DNA of 64,000 bases from positions 217,202 through 281,201 of the forward strand of contig NZ_AUFO01000011.1 in NCBI RefSeq assembly GCF_000426545.1. The letters run 5' to 3'. Source of the DNA: Paenibacillus massiliensis subsp. panacisoli DSM 21345 (GTDB lineage Bacteria > Bacillota > Bacilli > Paenibacillales > Paenibacillaceae). Positions within the stretch are counted from its first letter, which is position 1. The number at the start of each line of letters is the position of its first letter. A program made the translations under genes and the position numbers. Positions 25,994-34,660 of this stretch are shown in pieces. Under the pieces are notes generated by a model. That model was not told the origin of the DNA, made no database searches, and saw nothing but the letters and a program-made list of their open reading frames with translations.

Positions 25994-26013
25994 TTCCAAA
26001 CAAGGAGGACGTT

Positions 26014-26214
26014 ATGAAAACGACTGCTATTACTCTTGATTTGTCCGAGCAATCCATCGATGCGACCGTGCGACCAGCAATGCAGTATACTCCAGCGATC
26101 CTGTCAGTGACGGGAACGTTTGGCACTGTGGAGCTGTGGGCAGGCGACGAACAACTTGCGGCTGTGGCTACTGCTATAGCTGACCATCTCGCGAAGGGTG
26201 GTACTGCTGTATGA
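26014..26214 (+). CDS. Hypothetical phage protein
   Basis: 66 residues from ATG at 26014 with AAGGAGG 5 bases upstream; the longer frame from 25921 would cross the hairpins. It overlaps the ATPase gene by 4 bp. No family recognised. Confidence 0.6.
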   Translation: MKTTAITLDLSEQSIDATVRPAMQYTPAILSVTGTFGTVELWAGDEQLAAVATAIADHLAKGGTAV

Positions 26215-28226
26215 AGGAAATCGTGCTTGTGTCCCTGACCCTTCGTAATTTCAAAGGTATACGGAACTTTGCGCTGGAAACTGGCAGCAGTAGCGTGTCC
26301 GTCTATGGCGACAATGCCACGGGCAAGACGACGCTATTCGACGGATTTGTTTGGGGCTTGTTCCATAAGGATAGCCAAAATCATTCACTCTTTGAAATCA
26401 AGGGATTGAACGAACAAGGGCAGGTCGCAGAACGCGGGATCGAACATGAAGTAGAGGTGGTACTGATGGTTGACCGCCGCCGCCGCTCCTTTAAGAAAGT
26501 CCACTACGAAAAATTCACCAAGAAGCGCGGATCTGCAATCGCTGAATCCAACGGGAATACCACTGATTATTATGTGGACGGCGTTCCTGTGAAATTAAAT
26601 CAATACAACGCCGAAGTCAACGGGCTGATTAGTGAGGACGTCTTCAAGCTCCTGACAAGCCCTGCCTACTTTAATGAGCAGCTTAAACCCGAAGCACGCC
26701 GTAAGGTGTTACTTGATGTTTGTGGTGACATGACGGATGCCGAAATTATTGCCAGCAACGGGCAATTAGCGCCGCTGGCCAGCATCTTAGGTGATAGAAG
26801 CCTTGAAGATCACCGGAAGGTGATCGCAGCTCGACGGGCTGAAATCAACAAGGAGTTGGAGAAAATCCCGGTCCGCATCGATGAAGCCCGGCGCACCATT
26901 CCAGATGTTACTGAACTGGACGCGGAGCTCCTGCAGGAAGACATAGACACTCTGCGTGGTAGGGAAGCGGCTAAGGTCGCTGAGCAGCAACGCATACAGT
27001 CCGGCGGCGAGCTATCGGCCAAGGAGATCCGCTTGCGTGAGATCAACGCGGAGCTGACAGAGATCAAGCAACGTGTTCAGGCCGATGGAGTGCAAGCAGC
27101 CAATGAGCAACGCACACGGGTCATGCAGCTTCGCGGAGAAGCATCTGACATACAGGCTCAAATATCAGCGAATCAACGAGAGGTCGAGCAATACAAGCGG
27201 CAGATCGCACGAGCTGAGGCTATGGCTACACGGTTACGGGAAGAGTGGACTGCCGCAAACGCACTAGAGTTTCCGGTGCATGAGCATCAGCATGACAGCA
27301 ATTGCCCAACATGCGGCCAAGCTCTCCCTGACGATCAGGTGCAGGCTGCTCAAGACAAGGCGTTGGAGGATTTCAACCTTAACAAGTCTCAACGATTGGA
27401 GCGGATCAGCAAGGATGGTACTGCAGCAGCGGCAGATGTTAGAACCTTGAAAAATTCGATGTTCGCTGTTGAAGAACAAATCATCGAATTTGAACAGACG
27501 CTGGCCGCGAAGCAGGCCACTCTCGCAATCGCTGAAGCTAAGCTATCTGACCTGCAGGCTGCGATCACTGATCCGGCGGACGATGTTGAATACCAAGCGA
27601 AGTTGGCCGAAGCCACGGCGGTACGTGCAGAGATTGAGCAGCTTCGAACTTCTTCTGCAGATGCGATCGCAAAAGTTCAATCCGAGCTTCGAGTGATCCG
27701 TCAGCAGGTGGACGAACATGAGGCAGATAAGGCCAAAATCGTCCAGGCTGCAGCGACAGAGGGACGGATCACCGAACTGGCCGCTCAGGAGCGCAAACTG
27801 GCTGCAGAGTACGAGCGCCTGGAGCATGAGCTTTTCCTGACGGAAGAATTCACCCGTACCAAGGTATCCATGCTGGAGAGCAAGATCAATAGCAAATTCC
27901 GCTTTGCGCGGTTTCGCTTGTTCGAGGAACAGGTCAATGGCGGGCTCAAGGATGTGTGCAAGACGCTGTATAAGGGCGTTCCTTACGAGGGCGGTCTGAA
28001 CAATGCGGCGCGGATCAATGTAGGGCTGGACATCATAAACGCGCTTGGCCAGCATTACGGCTTCTCAGCTCCAATTTTTGTTGATAACGCTGAGGCGGTA
28101 ACGCAACTGATCGATACCGACGCCCAGGTAATCCGCTTAGTGGTGTCCGAAGGAGACAAGCAACTTCGTTTGGAAAGAAGAAGTGATGATAGCTTGATTC
28201 CAGTAAATATTGAGGTGATTGCATGA
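26211..28226 (+). CDS. SbcC/RecF-like AAA ATPase with zinc-hook motif
   Basis: 671 residues: N-terminal ATP-binding half with Walker A GDNATGKT (33-40), long coiled coil (about 210-580) interrupted by a CPTCG zinc-hook-like motif near residue 365, and a C-terminal half with IFVDNAEAV. The last is the Walker B position, but Asn replaces the usual catalytic Glu, and no LSGG signature is seen. Such ATPases act at DNA ends, usually with a nuclease; none is adjacent. It is followed by RecT, so it probably serves phage recombination. Confidence 0.85.
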   Translation: MKEIVLVSLTLRNFKGIRNFALETGSSSVSVYGDNATGKTTLFDGFVWGLFHKDSQNHSLFEIKGLNEQGQVAERGIEHEVEVVLMVDRRRRSFKKVHYEKFTKKRGSAIAESNGNTTDYYVDGVPVKLNQYNAEVNGLISEDVFKLLTSPAYFNEQLKPEARRKVLLDVCGDMTDAEIIASNGQLAPLASILGDRSLEDHRKVIAARRAEINKELEKIPVRIDEARRTIPDVTELDAELLQEDIDTLRGREAAKVAEQQRIQSGGELSAKEIRLREINAELTEIKQRVQADGVQAANEQRTRVMQLRGEASDIQAQISANQREVEQYKRQIARAEAMATRLREEWTAANALEFPVHEHQHDSNCPTCGQALPDDQVQAAQDKALEDFNLNKSQRLERISKDGTAAAADVRTLKNSMFAVEEQIIEFEQTLAAKQATLAIAEAKLSDLQAAITDPADDVEYQAKLAEATAVRAEIEQLRTSSADAIAKVQSELRVIRQQVDEHEADKAKIVQAAATEGRITELAAQERKLAAEYERLEHELFLTEEFTRTKVSMLESKINSKFRFARFRLFEEQVNGGLKDVCKTLYKGVPYEGGLNNAARINVGLDIINALGQHYGFSAPIFVDNAEAVTQLIDTDAQVIRLVVSEGDKQLRLERRSDDSLIPVNIEVIA

Positions 28227-28480
28227 GTGAAGTTGTGACGGTCAAGGTCATAACTGGGACAGGTTGGGAAGGTCTTCGACGCGAAACGCTGGAGATCAAT
28301 GGAAAAGAGGTTATGGATGCCGGACCGCTTTCTGAATGTCCAGAGGATGCCATATTAGAACGCGACTTGTTAGGGCCTGCCGACTTCGCCAGTTTGCTGA
28401 AACGCTTTTTATTAGAACATCAAGGAAAAAAGGTTCGCTTCATGTACGAAGACGCATCAGAGGAGGATGAAGAAGAATGA
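28223..28480 (+). CDS. Hypothetical protein of the recombination operon
   Basis: 85 acidic residues overlapping the ATPase and RecT genes by 4 bp each. The very acidic C-terminus (EDASEEDEEE) is typical of small phage proteins that compete with DNA or bind basic partners. No family recognised. Confidence 0.6.
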   Translation: MSEVVTVKVITGTGWEGLRRETLEINGKEVMDAGPLSECPEDAILERDLLGPADFASLLKRFLLEHQGKKVRFMYEDASEEDEEE

Positions 28481-29565
28481 GCGACTACTCAACAACACTA
28501 ACCAAAGTGAATGACAACTACTTCCCTATGATCGAGCGGCAGCTCGTCGGAAATGGCATCAAGATGGATGAATATGCGAAATCCTGTGTCTTGAATGCTA
28601 TTTCTGCCATTAATACTGCTTTAGACGCGAAGGGTATCAACTGGAACGACGAGCAGCTTGATAAGAGTAACATTACCCAAATTCTGCTTCAAACCGCTTC
28701 GTTGAAACTCAACGCCGCAGCTAGCCCAAGGGAAGTTTACTTCCAAGTCCGCAATACGAAAGTAAAGGTTGGAGGGCAAGACGTTTGGAAAAAGTCAATT
28801 GAAATGGGGATCGAGGGGGATGGCAATGATGCCATTCTCGCCCGCTTTGGACGGGACGTGAAGAAGGTAGGTCAGTTCTGGCTCGTTCGATCGGAAGATA
28901 CATTCACATATCCCGTGTATACCGGATTCGATGTACAGCCGCCAACATGGCAACCAACTGGGAAAGGCGATGTTGTAAAAATCGTTTACCCGATCATGAA
29001 GAAAGACGGAACAATCGAGTTTCACATTGCAGAACGAGACGATGTTGCTCGTAACCTCATTGCTCACATGAACAACAACATGATGAATGAGACGTTTGGT
29101 GTGTGTGCTGATCGCTTTAAAGCGAATGCCGAACAGAAGAAGCAGATTGCCGCTAAGAAGTCTGAAATCCTTCAAAAAGCAAAGTCTTTGGGACTTGGCG
29201 CACTGGACGATCCTGAATTACAACAGTACATCAGTCCTGCCTGGAGCGAACCGCAAAGTCGCGAATCCATGCTTATCCGAAAGATGCGGAACAATGTGGT
29301 CAAAAAGATTCCGAAGGACTTTGGCAACGCCCTGGTCGAGCTTTCATACACCGAAGCGACTGATGAATCTTACTCTGAGGTGCAACGGGAGATCGCGGAA
29401 CATGCAAATACAGAACCTATCGATGTCACGCCGCCTGCAGGTGCTCAGCCTCAGAGCGTTGACGATACGCTGCCATCAGATCAGGAAGATGGCTCAAACC
29501 AAGCCGAATTGGAGTTTGGCGATGAGGATGGGGATAACGTATCAGACGGCGACGTGCCGTTCTGA
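28477..29565 (+). CDS. recT: RecT-family single-strand annealing protein
   Basis: 362 residues. The central part (ASLKLNAAASPREVYFQVRN, then a beta-rich region to about 190) resembles phage RecT-like annealases of Bacillus. The C-terminal 75 residues are a disordered acidic tail ending DGDVPF, like single-strand-binding proteins. Neighbours (SbcC-like ATPase, MBL-fold protein) support recombination. No YqaJ-type exonuclease is seen beside it. Confidence 0.78.
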   Translation: MSDYSTTLTKVNDNYFPMIERQLVGNGIKMDEYAKSCVLNAISAINTALDAKGINWNDEQLDKSNITQILLQTASLKLNAAASPREVYFQVRNTKVKVGGQDVWKKSIEMGIEGDGNDAILARFGRDVKKVGQFWLVRSEDTFTYPVYTGFDVQPPTWQPTGKGDVVKIVYPIMKKDGTIEFHIAERDDVARNLIAHMNNNMMNETFGVCADRFKANAEQKKQIAAKKSEILQKAKSLGLGALDDPELQQYISPAWSEPQSRESMLIRKMRNNVVKKIPKDFGNALVELSYTEATDESYSEVQREIAEHANTEPIDVTPPAGAQPQSVDDTLPSDQEDGSNQAELEFGDEDGDNVSDGDVPF

Positions 29566-30272
29566 TGATCGAGATTACATCCTTGGGCAGTAGCAGCGCG
29601 GGTAATGCCTATCGTATTACTGATGGTCATACGCCTCTGCTGCTGGATGCAGGGCTGCGCTATAAGGACATTCAGCGCGGGATAGCTTTTCAGGTATCCT
29701 CGCTGGCCGGATGCCTGGTCTCCCATGAGCACGGGGACCATACAGCAGCCGTCAAGGATCTGATGAAGGCAGGAGTGGACATCTACACCAGCTCAGGCAC
29801 CGCCGATGCCTTGCGGATCAAAGGCCATCGAGTGAGACTCCTGCAAGCCTTGCAGCCCATCGTCATCGGTACATGGTCGGTAATGCCCTTTGACACTCAA
29901 CACGACGCAGCGGAGCCCTTGGGCTTCCTCCTTGCTAATACGGCGGGGGACAAGCTTCTGTTTGCGACAGACACTTATTATCTCAGGCATCGGTTTACTG
30001 GCCTGACTCACATCATGATTGAGTGCAATTATTCCATTCAGATACTTAATCAAAATATTGCGGCGGGCCGAGTGCCTGCTGTCATGAAACATCGATTACT
30101 CCGATCGCACTTTTCGTTGGAGAACGTCAAGGACTTCATCCGAGCGAATGACATGCGGCGAGTGCAGGAGATTCACCTGCTTCACCTGTCGGACAACAAC
30201 AGTGACGAAGCACTATTCAAACGCGAAATAGCAGCCCTGACAGGCAAGCAAGTCTATGTAGCGGGTAGGTGA
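29565..30272 (+). CDS. Metallo-beta-lactamase-fold hydrolase
   Basis: 235 residues with the MBL motif HEHGDH (about 54-59), further metal-ligand candidates in TQHD and FATDT, and the N-terminal SLGSSSAGNAY seen in YycJ-like MBL proteins. Its ATG overlaps the recT stop codon. A nuclease or phosphodiesterase acting with RecT is likely, possibly replacing the missing exonuclease, but this is inferred from position. Confidence 0.82.
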   Translation: MIEITSLGSSSAGNAYRITDGHTPLLLDAGLRYKDIQRGIAFQVSSLAGCLVSHEHGDHTAAVKDLMKAGVDIYTSSGTADALRIKGHRVRLLQALQPIVIGTWSVMPFDTQHDAAEPLGFLLANTAGDKLLFATDTYYLRHRFTGLTHIMIECNYSIQILNQNIAAGRVPAVMKHRLLRSHFSLENVKDFIRANDMRRVQEIHLLHLSDNNSDEALFKREIAALTGKQVYVAGR

Positions 30273-30472
30273 TGGCAATGAGTGATCTAACTGGCAGGCC
30301 GCTCCTGAAGAGCATGATGGGTGAACGCATTTGGCGGCTGTACAAGACTGATCTAGCCGCATTTAAACAGGAAACAATCGAGTATTTCGAAAAGGGCTAC
30401 CCTGGCTGGACGGTGGTCCGGGTCAAATACCCAATTGTCACTTTACGAGATGATCGGGGGCCGAAAGCATGA
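30269..30472 (+). CDS. Hypothetical phage protein
   Basis: 67 residues; GTG at 30269 or ATG at 30272, both overlapping the previous stop. The central stretch (FKQETIEYFEKGYPGWTVVRVKYPIVTLRD) suggests a small alpha-beta protein. No family recognised. Confidence 0.6.
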   Translation: MMAMSDLTGRPLLKSMMGERIWRLYKTDLAAFKQETIEYFEKGYPGWTVVRVKYPIVTLRDDRGPKA

Positions 30473-30681
30473 GCAAGCCGATTCAAATGGACCTATTCGC
30501 TTCTTGCGAGCCGCATCCAGGGCCACCCAGAAGACGAATCTTGAACGGTATGTACTACGAACAATCTACAGGCTTATTCGTTTCCTATGTGCAGGGCAGG
30601 CGGCACTTTGAAGTAACGCCAGCTCGCTGCTTGGGGGACAAAGCTTGGAAGGAAAAAACGATGAGGGAGCGTGCTATATGA
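30469..30681 (+). CDS. Hypothetical phage protein
   Basis: 70 basic residues with 4-bp overlaps to both neighbours. No family recognised; the overlaps are the main evidence. Confidence 0.55.
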   Translation: MSKPIQMDLFASCEPHPGPPRRRILNGMYYEQSTGLFVSYVQGRRHFEVTPARCLGDKAWKEKTMRERAI

Positions 30682-30953
30682 CCACAACTTACAAAGGTAC
30701 ATTCCAGCAAATGCAGCAGATGTATGAAGATGCAACTAAGGAAGGACAGCCCGCAATTGACACTCACTTAAAGGCTTTGGCTTTCTCGCTTGGCGCTCAG
30801 GCAGTCTTAACCGCTGATCCGCGGGACATGCCTCAAATCGTCAATGAACTGATGATGGAGTTTGGCAAGGGCGTTCAAGCGACCATGCTTGAGGCACACA
30901 GCATGGATGGTAGCTTCGGAGTCCGCGTTCACGCTGTTCAAAAATCTAATTAA
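30678..30953 (+). CDS. Hypothetical phage protein
   Basis: 91 mostly helical residues from ATG at 30678, overlapping the previous stop (ATGA). An in-frame start at 30645 is less likely. No family recognised. Confidence 0.6.
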   Translation: MTTTYKGTFQQMQQMYEDATKEGQPAIDTHLKALAFSLGAQAVLTADPRDMPQIVNELMMEFGKGVQATMLEAHSMDGSFGVRVHAVQKSN

Positions 30954-30985
30954 AAAGCATGGCTGCTACGGGAGGGGGATACATA

Positions 30986-31933
30986 GTGACCGAGACAGCC
31001 AGACCAACCCTTTCCGGGCTTTTGGAACAATTTGAAGCCATTGGCGGCCCGGAGGAGTTTGGTCCCGAGGGCATAGCAATAATGGTGGCATTATGGATGC
31101 GGAGTAGCAAGTTAGGTTGGCGTAAGACGTTCAAAATGACGAACACCGACTTGATGCTCCGAACGGGATTTAAGAACCGAGACACGCTGAATAGGCACCG
31201 TTCCAAACTGGTCGAAGGGGGATTGATTGGATACATCCAACCCCCAAGAGGTAGCTCGAAAGGCGATTACATTCTCACCTTCGACCTCATAGCTGCTGAA
31301 GAAGTAGCCGAAAATTTTGACCACTTCGAAGGCGATAACGAAAAAGTAGTCAATGAACCTGCCGAAAATTTTGACAACTATACAGGGGTTGTCGGAGAAG
31401 TAGCCCAAAAATCTGACAACTTTTTGGGGAATGGCGAAAAAGTGGTCAAAATTTCTGACACTGTATTAGATCTTTCTTCTACTGCTTCTACTTCTACTAC
31501 TTCTGCTACTGCAGGGGGTGAAGAGTTTGCGGAGGAATATGGGAGTACTGCACTTGCTCCATACGAATCGTTTTTTACGGCTCACGAAAGAATCTATGGA
31601 TTCTCTTGTAACCCACATCAAAGTGAAGTGTTGGGCAAATACATCGATGAAGACGGAATGGAGGAAGCGGTTGTCATTCGTGCACTTGAACGATCAGCCC
31701 TTATTTCAACAAGCCCAAGCATTAGGCTCACGACTCGTATTTTGAACGATTACCTTGGCAGCAAGGCGTTGACGCTGGATAAAGCAATTGCCTTTGATGC
31801 GGCGTTTGATGCCAAGAAAGCGAGCAACCCCAACACAGGTCCGCCGCCAAACAGAAATGCTACCAGGCAACAGCAGAAGTTAAATCGACTAGAACAATTG
31901 CTCAAGGAGGAGGAGAACCGTGGAAAGGGCTGA
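30986..31933 (+). CDS. DnaD-like replication initiation protein
   Basis: 315 residues from GTG at 30986 with GGGAGGGGG upstream. The N-terminal winged helix (about 20-100; KTFKMTNTDLMLRTGFKNRDTLNRHR within two helices) is followed by a low-complexity middle whose DNA contains iteron repeats, and a DnaD/DnaB2-type C-terminal domain (about 205-280; YESFFTAHERIYGF). It would bind the phage origin and recruit the helicase loader encoded next. Confidence 0.82.
   Translation: MTETARPTLSGLLEQFEAIGGPEEFGPEGIAIMVALWMRSSKLGWRKTFKMTNTDLMLRTGFKNRDTLNRHRSKLVEGGLIGYIQPPRGSSKGDYILTFDLIAAEEVAENFDHFEGDNEKVVNEPAENFDNYTGVVGEVAQKSDNFLGNGEKVVKISDTVLDLSSTASTSTTSATAGGEEFAEEYGSTALAPYESFFTAHERIYGFSCNPHQSEVLGKYIDEDGMEEAVVIRALERSALISTSPSIRLTTRILNDYLGSKALTLDKAIAFDAAFDAKKASNPNTGPPPNRNATRQQQKLNRLEQLLKEEENRGKG
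31302..31463 (+). repeat. Iteron-like repeats, candidate phage replication origin
   Basis: Four spaced copies of an AAAATTTTGACAAC-like unit begin near 31308, 31361, 31403 and 31445, with AAAAAGTAGTC/AAAAAGTGGTC elements between them near 31340 and 31437. GACCACTT and AAGTGGTC form inverted pairs. The region is A/T-rich and lies inside the initiator gene, as in many Gram-positive phages. Confidence 0.6.
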
Positions 31934-32261
31934 TGTAATTCGATTGGTCATGATCATTGCGGAATCTTATCCGACCTTCGATGACAGCGATGAGAATATC
32001 GACCGCCACGCCAAATATTTGCGAGACTTCCCGCTTGATACGGCTATTCAAAACGTGGAGCAACACATCATGACAAATAAATTCCCTCCGACAATTGCGG
32101 AGATCCGCGGGCGGCTAGGGGAACAAATTGAACGGGAACGGATGAAGGCTGTCACATCGGACTATTTTGCCGAAAGGGAATCGGCAGCTCGTGAAGCTTG
32201 CCCACCGCCGACGGGCTGGAAGGAGGCGCTCATTGCTAACCTTAGAAGTATTGAACATTGA
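31920..32261 (+). CDS. Helicase loader/inhibitor, SPP1 G39P-like
   Basis: 113 residues from GTG at 31920, resembling the N-terminal domain of SPP1 G39P: MIIAESYPTFDDSDENIDRHAKYLRDFPLD and later FPPTIAEIRGRL are characteristic. G39P binds the DnaB-type helicase G40P and brings it to the initiator-bound origin. Here the gene lies exactly between initiator and helicase and overlaps both. Confidence 0.75.
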   Translation: MERADVIRLVMIIAESYPTFDDSDENIDRHAKYLRDFPLDTAIQNVEQHIMTNKFPPTIAEIRGRLGEQIERERMKAVTSDYFAERESAAREACPPPTGWKEALIANLRSIEH

Positions 32262-33651
32262 TCTCCCATCCCATCCAGAAGCGGAAATGGCAGTGCTCGG
32301 GGCCTTGATTGCTGATCAAACAGGCGAAGTCGTTGAGGATTCACTCGACAGGCTTAACTCGAATTTATTCACTGATCGGATACGCCGCACCGTGTATCAA
32401 GCGATCGAGGAGTTAACATCTGCTGGAGAGCCAGTAGACATGGTAACGATCATGGGGCAATTGCAAGAACAAGGGAAGCTAGAAGAAATCGGTGGGGTGT
32501 CCTACCTTTCTGGCTTGACCAGTTCGGCAGTCGGAGCAACAGAGACAAGCCATTACATCGGGATGCTGCAAGAGGTTCATACACGCCGCCAGATTATCAA
32601 GGCCGGACTATCCCAAATGAATCAGGCGATGGGCGGAAACGACCTGCAGCAACTTCTAGCCAACATGCAGAGTGCAGCAACAAAGATGGCTGACAGGGTA
32701 GCGCCAGCAGAAGATTTTAAGCCAATAGGTTCCGTGCTCTTGGAAGTCGTAGAATCGTCCGAGATCAGATCGGAGAATTACCGAAATGGCGTAGTAACGG
32801 GCGTGCCGACAGGTTTTTGTGATCTGGACAGCATCACTGGAGGCTTTCAAAAGAACGATTTGATTATCGTAGCAGCGCGTCCTTCCGTTGGTAAGACAGC
32901 CTTTGCGCTAAACATCGCTCAGAATGTTGCGGTGCGGGCCAAAGAGACAGTAGCCATCTTCAGTCTGGAGATGTCGGCAGCGCAGCTTGTACAGCGGATG
33001 ATCTGTGCGGAAGGTAATCTCGACGCAAGCAAAATGAGGATGGGAGACTTTGCCGAAGATGACTGGACCAAATTGGCCACTGCTGCAGGAGTTTTGGGAG
33101 CGTCCAATATCATGATCGATGATTCGCCTGGAATCACAGTTTATGACATTCGTGCAAAGTGCCGACGCCTCAAAAAGCAACGCGGCTTAGGGCTCATAGT
33201 AATTGATTATCTGCAGCTTATCTCAGGTACCGGAAAAAGCAAAGGAGCAGAAAACCGCCAGCAGGAGGTTTCAGAGATATCCCGGACATTGAAGCAGTTA
33301 GCTCGTGAACTGGAGGTACCCGTCATTGCCCTTTCCCAACTCAGTCGAGGCGTGGAGCAGCGTCAGGACAAGCGTCCAATGATGAGTGACCTACGGGAAT
33401 CCGGCTCCTTGGAACAAGATGCTGACATCGTAGGGTTCCTGTACCGCGATGATTATTACAACCAGGACAGCGAGAAGAAGAACATCATAGAGATCATTAT
33501 TGCCAAACAACGGAACGGTCCGGTCGGCACTGTGGAACTGGTATTCCTCAAGAACTATAACAAATTCGCCACCCTAGAAAGGGCTCAGCAAGAGTTTTGG
33601 CCAGAGGCCTCACAGCCACCAAAAGACATTGAAAAACGAATGTATGCATAA
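32233..33651 (+). CDS. dnaB: Replicative DNA helicase, DnaB family
   Basis: 472 residues from TTG at 32233 with AAGGAGG upstream; a longer in-frame start at 32167 lies inside the loader gene. N-terminal DnaB domain (PEAEMAVLGALI), linker, then RecA-type motor with Walker A ARPSVGKTAF (about 215), IFSLEMSA, Walker B LIVIDYLQLI and ISRTLKQLARELEVPVIALSQLSRG. It unwinds phage DNA at the fork. Confidence 0.95.
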   Translation: MLTLEVLNIDLPSHPEAEMAVLGALIADQTGEVVEDSLDRLNSNLFTDRIRRTVYQAIEELTSAGEPVDMVTIMGQLQEQGKLEEIGGVSYLSGLTSSAVGATETSHYIGMLQEVHTRRQIIKAGLSQMNQAMGGNDLQQLLANMQSAATKMADRVAPAEDFKPIGSVLLEVVESSEIRSENYRNGVVTGVPTGFCDLDSITGGFQKNDLIIVAARPSVGKTAFALNIAQNVAVRAKETVAIFSLEMSAAQLVQRMICAEGNLDASKMRMGDFAEDDWTKLATAAGVLGASNIMIDDSPGITVYDIRAKCRRLKKQRGLGLIVIDYLQLISGTGKSKGAENRQQEVSEISRTLKQLARELEVPVIALSQLSRGVEQRQDKRPMMSDLRESGSLEQDADIVGFLYRDDYYNQDSEKKNIIEIIIAKQRNGPVGTVELVFLKNYNKFATLERAQQEFWPEASQPPKDIEKRMYA

Positions 33652-33665
33652 GGGGAGGAACGGAC

Positions 33666-33860
33666 ATGAAGCAGGGGAGAAAATTGACGAAGAAGCAGAA
33701 AATCGCATTGCTCAAGGCGCGACCAGGCGTAACGCTGGACAACTGGCAGTCGGAGCGTGAAACACCTGAAGGGGTCGTGCTGCTGAATAAGCACTCTGGG
33801 AAGCGGTGGCTGTTGAACAAGGATTATGGGAAGTTACAGCCTTACGAGGTGCGCGCCTAA
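33666..33860 (+). CDS. Hypothetical basic phage protein
   Basis: 64 residues with a Lys-rich N-terminus and WLLNKDYGKLQPYEVRA end. GGGGAGGAA precedes the ATG. No family recognised. Confidence 0.6.
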   Translation: MKQGRKLTKKQKIALLKARPGVTLDNWQSERETPEGVVLLNKHSGKRWLLNKDYGKLQPYEVRA

Positions 33861-34078
33861 TGCGGCCGTCATGCTGGACACGCTGGTCGGTCTACGAATA
33901 CATGAAGCACCGCTTCGTCCGGACCGGACAGGTACCGGATCAGGACGAGCTGCAAGCCGAGTTCGCGGGGATTGACCAAGCTGAGCTCCGTGAGGGGATC
34001 GCTGAGTTTGGGACAATTGCTGACGGATGGCCGGGAGTGGAGGTGCAACGGGATGCAACAGCAACGAAAGTTGATTGA
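33860..34078 (+). CDS. Hypothetical phage protein
   Basis: 72 residues; ATG at 33860 overlaps the previous stop (TAATG). SVYEYMKHRFVRTGQVPDQDELQAEF looks like a small helical fold seen next to phage replication genes. No function assigned. Confidence 0.6.
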   Translation: MRPSCWTRWSVYEYMKHRFVRTGQVPDQDELQAEFAGIDQAELREGIAEFGTIADGWPGVEVQRDATATKVD

Positions 34079-34220
34079 TCCTTATCACCAGACGGATATG
34101 AGCTACGCTGTCCGCGGTGACGATGGCAGCAAGCTCGGTGAGGTGTTTGTCATTAGGTCGAGCATGATGCCGCCGAAGCAACGACGTAAGCAGCGCGCAA
34201 AGGGGAGGCGTAAGGCATGA
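34053..34220 (+). CDS. Small basic phage protein
   Basis: 55 residues from ATG at 34053; ends in the basic stretch KQRRKQRAKGRRKA, suggesting nucleic-acid binding. Overlaps the previous gene by 26 bp and the RusA gene by 4 bp. The start is uncertain. Confidence 0.5.
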   Translation: MQQQRKLIDPYHQTDMSYAVRGDDGSKLGEVFVIRSSMMPPKQRRKQRAKGRRKA

Positions 34221-34639
34221 TTATCCAGTTTACGGTTTTCGGGAATCCAGTAGCGCAAGGACGGCCAAAATTCAGCACACAAGGCGGTTTCACGAGAGCG
34301 TATGACCCTGCAAAATCTAGGGACTACAAGGATTATGTAAGGTTAGCGGCTAGTGAACACGCACCAGCCGCACTGTTACTTGGGGAAGTAGGATTGCTGA
34401 TCAATGTCTATCGCCCAATCCCTAAAAGCTTCAGCAAGAAAAAAGCAGCGCTGGCTGAAGCGGGGAAAATACGCCCCACAACCAAGCCGGATACTGACAA
34501 CTACGTCAAAGGCATCAAGGATGCACTTAAAAGTGTGATTTGGAAAGACGACAGCCAGGTCGTGGACGAGTTTGGTCGCAAGTGGTACAGCGCCCGCCCA
34601 CGCATCGAAATCAAAATCAAGGACTTATCACAATTATAA
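34217..34639 (+). CDS. rusA: RusA-family Holliday junction resolvase
   Basis: 140 residues of the RusA fold: FTVFGNPVAQGRPKF near the start, and the metal-binding Asp cluster in KPDTDNYVKGIKDAL and WKDDSQV. It cuts four-way junctions made during recombination-dependent replication before packaging. Confidence 0.9.
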   Translation: MIIQFTVFGNPVAQGRPKFSTQGGFTRAYDPAKSRDYKDYVRLAASEHAPAALLLGEVGLLINVYRPIPKSFSKKKAALAEAGKIRPTTKPDTDNYVKGIKDALKSVIWKDDSQVVDEFGRKWYSARPRIEIKIKDLSQL

Positions 34640-34660
34640 ATTTCGAGGGGATGAACCAAC

